From positions 1-33,498 of the forward strand of contig NZ_BJNY01000027.1 in NCBI RefSeq assembly GCF_006539925.1: a stretch of DNA of 33,498 nt, in the 5' to 3' direction. The DNA is from Glutamicibacter uratoxydans. GTDB taxonomy: Bacteria > Actinomycetota > Actinomycetes > Actinomycetales > Micrococcaceae. The notes below the pieces were generated by a model, which worked only from the letters and a program-made list of their open reading frames with translations, searched no databases and had not been told where the DNA came from. Both the position numbers and the translations under genes were made by a program. Shown here piece by piece: positions 29,457-33,498 of the stretch. How positions within the stretch are numbered: the stretch's first letter is position 1; every line of letters starts with the position of its first letter.

Positions 29457-30689
29457 GTGAGCGAAGCGAAACAACATGGAGCATCGGTAATTCTTGTTGC
29501 GGCAGGCATGGGAACCCGGCTCGGTGCCGGAATGCCCAAGGCCCTGGTCCAGGTGGCCGGAAAGACCCTGGTTGAACACGCACTGGATCGCATCTTTGCG
29601 GCCGCCGGAATCGGCGAGGTTGTCGTCGTCACCCCGCCGGGGGACCAGCGCATGGAAGCGGCGCTGGCCGGCTACCGCGGGCGGTTGGTCTTCACGCCCG
29701 GCGGACCCAGCCGGGCGGCCTCGGTGCGCGCGGGGCTGGCGCGGGCCAGCGAGTCGGCTTCAGCCATTCTTGTGCATGACGCCGCCCGCGCATTCACGCC
29801 CAGCAGCGTCTTTGAACGCGTCATCGACCAGCTGAAAGAGCCTGGCTGCCGTGCTGTCATCCCCGCGCTGGAGGTCACCGACACCATCTGCGTGGTGGAC
29901 CAGGCGCAGGAGGCCGGCGAGCTGGTGCACAGCACCCCTGCGCGCTCCACCCTGCGCGCGGTGCAGACTCCCCAGGGATTCGACGCCGCAACCCTGCGTG
30001 CAGCCCATGAACGGCTCGACTCTCTGGATGAAGAACAGCTTGAATCGGTCACCGACGACGCGTCGATTGTGCGCGCCGCGGGCATCGAAGTCTATGTCAT
30101 CCCCGGCTCGCAGCAGGCCATGAAGGTCACCCGGCCCGATGACCTGCGCACCGCTGAAGAACTCGCCGGTGCACAGCAGCGCACCGCACCGGAAAAGAAG
30201 GAACAGCCAATGATCATTCCCCGCGTCGGCACTGGCATCGACGTCCACGCTGTCTCCGAGGACCCAGCCCGCGAAATGTGGCTGGCAGGCCTGCACTTCC
30301 CGGATGACATCGGGCTCTCCGGCCATTCGGATGGCGACGCGGTGGCCCATGCCGCCTGCGATGCGCTCTTTTCCGCCAGCGGCATTGGGGATTTGGGCAC
30401 CCACTTCGGCGTGGACCGCCCTGAATTCGCCGGGGCCAGCGGGGTGCGCCTGCTTGGTGAAGCCGCCCGGCTGGTGCGCGAGGCGGGCTTCGAAATCGGA
30501 AACATCGCCGTGCAGTTCGTCGGCCGCCGCCCGCGCTTCGGCGCACGCCGCGAAGAAGCCAACGCGGTGCTCAGCGAAGCCGCCGGCGCTCCGGTGTCCG
30601 TGACCGCCACCACCAGCGACGGGCTGGGCTATGAAGGTGCCGGGCAGGGCATCACCGCCTATGCCACCGCGCTGGTGTACCAGCGCTGA
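29457..30689 (+). CDS. ispDF: Bifunctional IspD/IspF (MEP pathway)
   Basis: This 410-aa fusion carries two enzymes of non-mevalonate isoprenoid synthesis. Residues 1 to about 235 are IspD (MEP cytidylyltransferase): [19 protein letters not shown] is the nucleotide-binding start, VHDAARAF the metal/substrate loop, and TPQGFD the conserved turn. After a linker rich in Ala/Gln/Glu, residues about 252-410 are IspF (cyclodiphosphate synthase): GTGIDVHAV gives the metal-binding Asp and His, [11 protein letters not shown] follows, and [14 protein letters not shown] ends the active site. An internal ATG at 30210 marks the start of the IspF part. The two steps are not consecutive (IspE lies between), so the fusion probably serves coordination. 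Confidence 0.94.
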   Translation: MSEAKQHGASVILVAAGMGTRLGAGMPKALVQVAGKTLVEHALDRIFAAAGIGEVVVVTPPGDQRMEAALAGYRGRLVFTPGGPSRAASVRAGLARASESASAILVHDAARAFTPSSVFERVIDQLKEPGCRAVIPALEVTDTICVVDQAQEAGELVHSTPARSTLRAVQTPQGFDAATLRAAHERLDSLDEEQLESVTDDASIVRAAGIEVYVIPGSQQAMKVTRPDDLRTAEELAGAQQRTAPEKKEQPMIIPRVGTGIDVHAVSEDPAREMWLAGLHFPDDIGLSGHSDGDAVAHAACDALFSASGIGDLGTHFGVDRPEFAGASGVRLLGEAARLVREAGFEIGNIAVQFVGRRPRFGARREEANAVLSEAAGAPVSVTATTSDGLGYEGAGQGITAYATALVYQR

Positions 30690-30733
30690 TTGGGATTCGT
30701 CTCATAAGGCGTACAGATGGCGCGTACTTCGGA

Positions 30734-30746
30734 TAACCTTTAATCC
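30734..30746 (+). promoter_or_regulatory. Leaderless -10 of cysS
   Basis: TAACCT (30734-30739) is followed by 7 nt and the GTG at 30747; there is no Shine-Dalgarno. Confidence 0.45.
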
Positions 30747-32198
30747 GTGAGCTTGCGATTCTATGACACCAAATCAGCGTCCGTACGTGACTTCCAGCCT
30801 CTGAACGAAGGCCAAGTGAAGCTGTACTACTGCGGCGCCACCGTGCAGGGCATGCCGCACGTGGGTCATGTGCGCAGCGCCATCGTCTTCGACGTCTTGG
30901 TGCGCTGGCTGGAATACCGCGGCTTCGCGGTGACTACCGTCCGCAATGTCACCGACATCGACGACAAGATCCTTGAGAAGTCCGCCAACTCCTTCGCGGC
31001 TGACTTCACTGCCGACGAGCACTACACGCCGCGCGAAGAATGGTTCTCGCTGGCCTACCGCTTCGAGAACGAATTCGCCAAGGCCTACGCGGCCCTGGGC
31101 GTGCGCCGGCCCACCTATGAGCCGCGCGCCACCGGGCACATCACCGAGATGCACGAGCTGATCCACACGCTGATCGAGCGCGGCCACGCCTACCCGGCCA
31201 CCGACGACTCGGGCGACGTGTACTTCGACGTGCGCTCCTTCGCGCAGTACGGCGCGCTGACCCGCCAGAGCATCGACGACATGCAGGCGGCCACCGACGC
31301 CGACCCGCGCGGCAAGCGCGATCCTCGAGACTTCGCCCTGTGGAAGGGCCACAAGGACAGTGACCCGATCACCGCTTCCTGGCCGAGTCCTTGGGGCCGC
31401 GGACGCCCGGGCTGGCACCTTGAATGCTCGGCCATGGCCAGCAAGTACCTGGGCACCCACTTCGACATCCACGGCGGCGGGCTGGACCTGCGCTTCCCGC
31501 ACCATGAGAACGAACTGGCGCAGTCGGCGGCCGCCGGCCACGGTTTCGCCAACTACTGGATGCACAACGGCATGGTCACCTATGAGGGTGAGAAGATGTC
31601 AAAGTCCATCGGCAACACCATCTCCCCGGCAGAAATGCTCCAGCTGGCCGATGCCCGCGTGGTGCGCTACTTCCTGGGCCAGGCCCAGTACCGCTCGATG
31701 CTCGACTACCGCCCGGACTCGCTGACCGAGGCCGGCGCCGCAGTGGAGCGCATCGACACCTTCATCTCCAACGCCCGCTACCGGCTGGGCGCCGCGGCAG
31801 ATGCGATCACCGCGACCCAGGTGCCGGAGGCTTTCGGCGCCGCGATGGACGACGACTTGAACGTTCCGATGGCGCTGGCCTCGCTGCACGACACCGTGCG
31901 CCACGGCAATGCCTCTCTGGATGCCCACGAAGACGGGGCAGTGGCCAAGGCGCTGGGCCAGGTGCTTGCCATGACCCAGGTGCTGGGCTTGGACGATGCG
32001 GTGGCGGACAGCGCCGCCGCGGCCAGCGAAGAGGCGAAGGTGCTGGACATCCTGATCCAGGCTCAGCTCAACGAGCGCGCCGAGGCCCGCGCCGCCAAGG
32101 ACTGGGCCCGCTCGGATGCCATCCGCGACGCGCTGGCCTCCGCCGGAATCACCGTGCTTGATTCCGCAGACGGCGCCCGCTGGACGCTGAACAACTAG
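30747..32198 (+). CDS. cysS: Cysteine--tRNA ligase
   Basis: This 483-aa class I aminoacyl-tRNA synthetase charges tRNA-Cys. The HIGH signature appears as HVGH (38-41) in [12 protein letters not shown], and the KMSKS loop as KMSKSIGN at about residue 283. The zinc ligands Cys29, a Cys in HLECSAM (about 228) and the HE pair in FPHHENE are present. The C-terminal anticodon-binding helices contain the [14 protein letters not shown] motif. It lies 26 bases before rlmB and probably shares its transcript. Confidence 0.97.
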   Translation: MSLRFYDTKSASVRDFQPLNEGQVKLYYCGATVQGMPHVGHVRSAIVFDVLVRWLEYRGFAVTTVRNVTDIDDKILEKSANSFAADFTADEHYTPREEWFSLAYRFENEFAKAYAALGVRRPTYEPRATGHITEMHELIHTLIERGHAYPATDDSGDVYFDVRSFAQYGALTRQSIDDMQAATDADPRGKRDPRDFALWKGHKDSDPITASWPSPWGRGRPGWHLECSAMASKYLGTHFDIHGGGLDLRFPHHENELAQSAAAGHGFANYWMHNGMVTYEGEKMSKSIGNTISPAEMLQLADARVVRYFLGQAQYRSMLDYRPDSLTEAGAAVERIDTFISNARYRLGAAADAITATQVPEAFGAAMDDDLNVPMALASLHDTVRHGNASLDAHEDGAVAKALGQVLAMTQVLGLDDAVADSAAAASEEAKVLDILIQAQLNERAEARAAKDWARSDAIRDALASAGITVLDSADGARWTLNN

Positions 32199-32224
32199 AA
32201 GACTTCAAAACAAAGGAAACCCAG

Positions 32225-33178
32225 ATGAGCAAGAAGGGCCCAACCAAGGGCAGCGGCGGTAAGGGACGACGTTCCCTCGAGGGCAAGGGCCCGACCCCCA
32301 AGGCTGAAGACCGCCCGTACCACAAGGCCTACCGCAACAAGCAGCTGGCCGAGCGTTCGGCTGCCAAGCGCGCGCCCGGCCGCACCCCGAACCGTACCGA
32401 GCGCATCCGCGTCAATGCCGAGTTCGTCACTGGCCGCAACTCCGTTGTGGAGGCGCTGCGCGAAGGCATCCCTGCCAAGGCGCTGCACGTTGCCATCCGC
32501 ATCGATGTGGATGACCGCGTCCGCGAGTCGCTGAAGCTTGCCGCGGAACAGGGCATCCCGCTGATGGAAGCATCGCGCCCAGAACTCGACCGCATGACCG
32601 ACGACGCGATCCACCAGGGCCTGGCCCTGCAGATCCCGCCGTATGAGTACAAGGACGCAGTCCAGCTGGCTACCAAGACCATCAAGGACTACGAAAAGGG
32701 CTACACCAAGACCCAGCCGCTGCTGCTTGCCCTGGACGGCATTACCGATCCGCGCAACCTCGGCGCCATCGTGCGTTCGGCGTCAGCATTCGGCGCAGAC
32801 GGCGTCATCATTCCAGAACGCCGCAGCGTTGGCATGACCGCTTCTGCCTGGAAGACCAGTGCCGGCGCAGCCGTCCGCGTTCCAGTGGCCAAGTGCAGCA
32901 ACCTCACCAATGCGTTGAAGGAAATCAAGGCTGCCGGCATCTTCGTGATCGGCCTTGACGCCGGCGGCGACATGCAGCTGCCGAACTTCGAGCTGGCTAC
33001 CGGCCCGCTGTGCATCGTGGTTGGCTCGGAAGGCAAGGGCCTATCCCGCCTGGTCCGCGAGAACTGCGATGCGATTGTGTCGATCCCGATCAACTCGGCC
33101 ATGGAATCGCTGAATGCATCCATGGCGGTGGGCATCTCGCTTTACGAGGTTTCCCGCTTGCGCGCAGAACAGGGCTAG
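32225..33178 (+). CDS. rlmB: 23S rRNA (guanosine-2'-O-)-methyltransferase RlmB
   Basis: This 317-aa SpoU-class enzyme methylates the 2'-O of a guanosine in 23S rRNA (G2251 in E. coli). A basic, disordered N-terminal extension of about 60 residues, common in actinobacteria, precedes the substrate-binding domain (TGRNSVVEALREGIPAKAL). The SPOUT catalytic domain shows LDGITDPRNLGAIVRSASAF, IVVGSEGKGLSRLV and SLNASMAVGISLYE (motifs 1-3, the deep knot). AAAGGAAA lies before the ATG. It directly follows cysS, as in many actinobacteria. Confidence 0.95.
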   Translation: MSKKGPTKGSGGKGRRSLEGKGPTPKAEDRPYHKAYRNKQLAERSAAKRAPGRTPNRTERIRVNAEFVTGRNSVVEALREGIPAKALHVAIRIDVDDRVRESLKLAAEQGIPLMEASRPELDRMTDDAIHQGLALQIPPYEYKDAVQLATKTIKDYEKGYTKTQPLLLALDGITDPRNLGAIVRSASAFGADGVIIPERRSVGMTASAWKTSAGAAVRVPVAKCSNLTNALKEIKAAGIFVIGLDAGGDMQLPNFELATGPLCIVVGSEGKGLSRLVRENCDAIVSIPINSAMESLNASMAVGISLYEVSRLRAEQG

Positions 33179-33198
33179 CACCTGCTGGGAAGCAAGTA

Positions 33199-33250
33199 GC
33201 AGAAGGGCTGTAACCCGCACTGAAAAGTGCGTTGGTTGCAGCCCTTCTGC
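33199..33250 (+). terminator. Terminator after rlmB
   Basis: A perfect 12-bp outer stem (GCAGAAGGGCTG / CAGCCCTTCTGC) encloses AACC/GGTT and GCAC-tgaaaa-GTGC, forming one long rod. It ends the cysS-rlmB transcript. Confidence 0.85.
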
Positions 33251-33374
33251 CGTATGTGAGCCGCTTCATATTGACGAGTTTTTCGGGTTTTGCCTCAAAT
33301 TCAGGATGGCGAGAGCCGGAAAACCGCGTGTTTACGCGAAATTAACCCTCCCCGGGGTGGGGTAATGGCCGATT

Positions 33375-33402
33375 TTGCGTTGGGGTGGAACCCGTGTAAA
33401 GT
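33375..33402 (+). promoter_or_regulatory. Strong promoter, probably of a stable-RNA operon
   Basis: TTGCGT (33375-33380) and TAAAGT (33397-33402) are separated by 16 nt. There is no coding sequence in the remaining 96 bases. Confidence 0.55.
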
Positions 33403-33479
33403 TTTATCTCGCGCCGCTGCTACGGACGGACCGAAACGGTTCGAGGTAACGGCGAGGCGAACAAGTCGAGAACGTCGAG

Positions 33480-33498
33480 TTGACACTGGTCAGCTTGG
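33480..33498 (+). promoter_or_regulatory. Second -35 box at the window edge
   Basis: A perfect TTGACA at 33480-33485 lies 105 bases after the first -35. Its -10 would fall just beyond the window. Tandem promoters like this are usual ahead of rRNA or tRNA operons. Confidence 0.4.

Overview
The window is a chromosomal segment of a high-GC actinobacterium, most likely a member of the Micrococcaceae close to Arthrobacter or Glutamicibacter (an inference from gene content and order; no 16S sequence is present). Supporting signs are a gpmA/phoU/senX3/regX3/carD neighbourhood, a fused ispDF followed by cysS and rlmB, actinobacterial families DUF4193 and DUF2516, many GTG starts, and many starts that lie only 6-7 nt downstream of a TANNNT -10 box (leaderless transcription).

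Left part (1-10200) is ordinary core genome: tRNA-Ser(GCT), a prolyl oligopeptidase divergent from a large FAD/NAD(P)-binding protein, tRNA-Ser(TGA), a quinone oxidoreductase, the carbon-starvation transporter cstA with its small YbdD-type partner, a GNAT acetyltransferase, a conserved hypothetical protein and an aldo/keto reductase. Strong hairpins separate the units.

The middle (about 10200-17630) is visibly more AT-rich and is best read as an acquired island next to the 3' end of tRNA-Thr(CGT). It holds one very large gene on the minus strand for a single-polypeptide (type ISP, LlaGI-like) restriction-modification enzyme: Mrr-like nuclease, SF2 helicase, N6-adenine methyltransferase and a C-terminal specificity region. 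The reading frame is broken by a 44-bp dinucleotide repeat, 22 units of CT on the plus strand, placed between helicase motifs I and Ia. The repeat number sets the frame: only multiples of three units join the two halves, so the sequenced state (22) is OFF and loss of one unit would turn the enzyme ON. This is the most interesting system in the window: a candidate phase-variable type ISP enzyme. Behind it lie a helix-turn-helix gene preceded by a repeated TCTG-rich motif, a small broken HTH frame, a lipoprotein gene, and about 1 kb with only gene remnants and a large palindrome.

The right part (17630-33498) is core genome again. It has a secreted TAP-like hydrolase behind tmk-holB, a divergent Cys/Met-metabolism PLP enzyme, a DUF2516 membrane protein, gpmA, a DUF4193 protein and a short-chain dehydrogenase. 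Next come phoU divergent from senX3-regX3 with a well-formed PHO box between them, a lipoprotein, carD, ispDF, cysS and rlmB. The last 250 bases carry a -35/-10 pair and a second -35 box running off the edge, as expected upstream of a stable-RNA operon.
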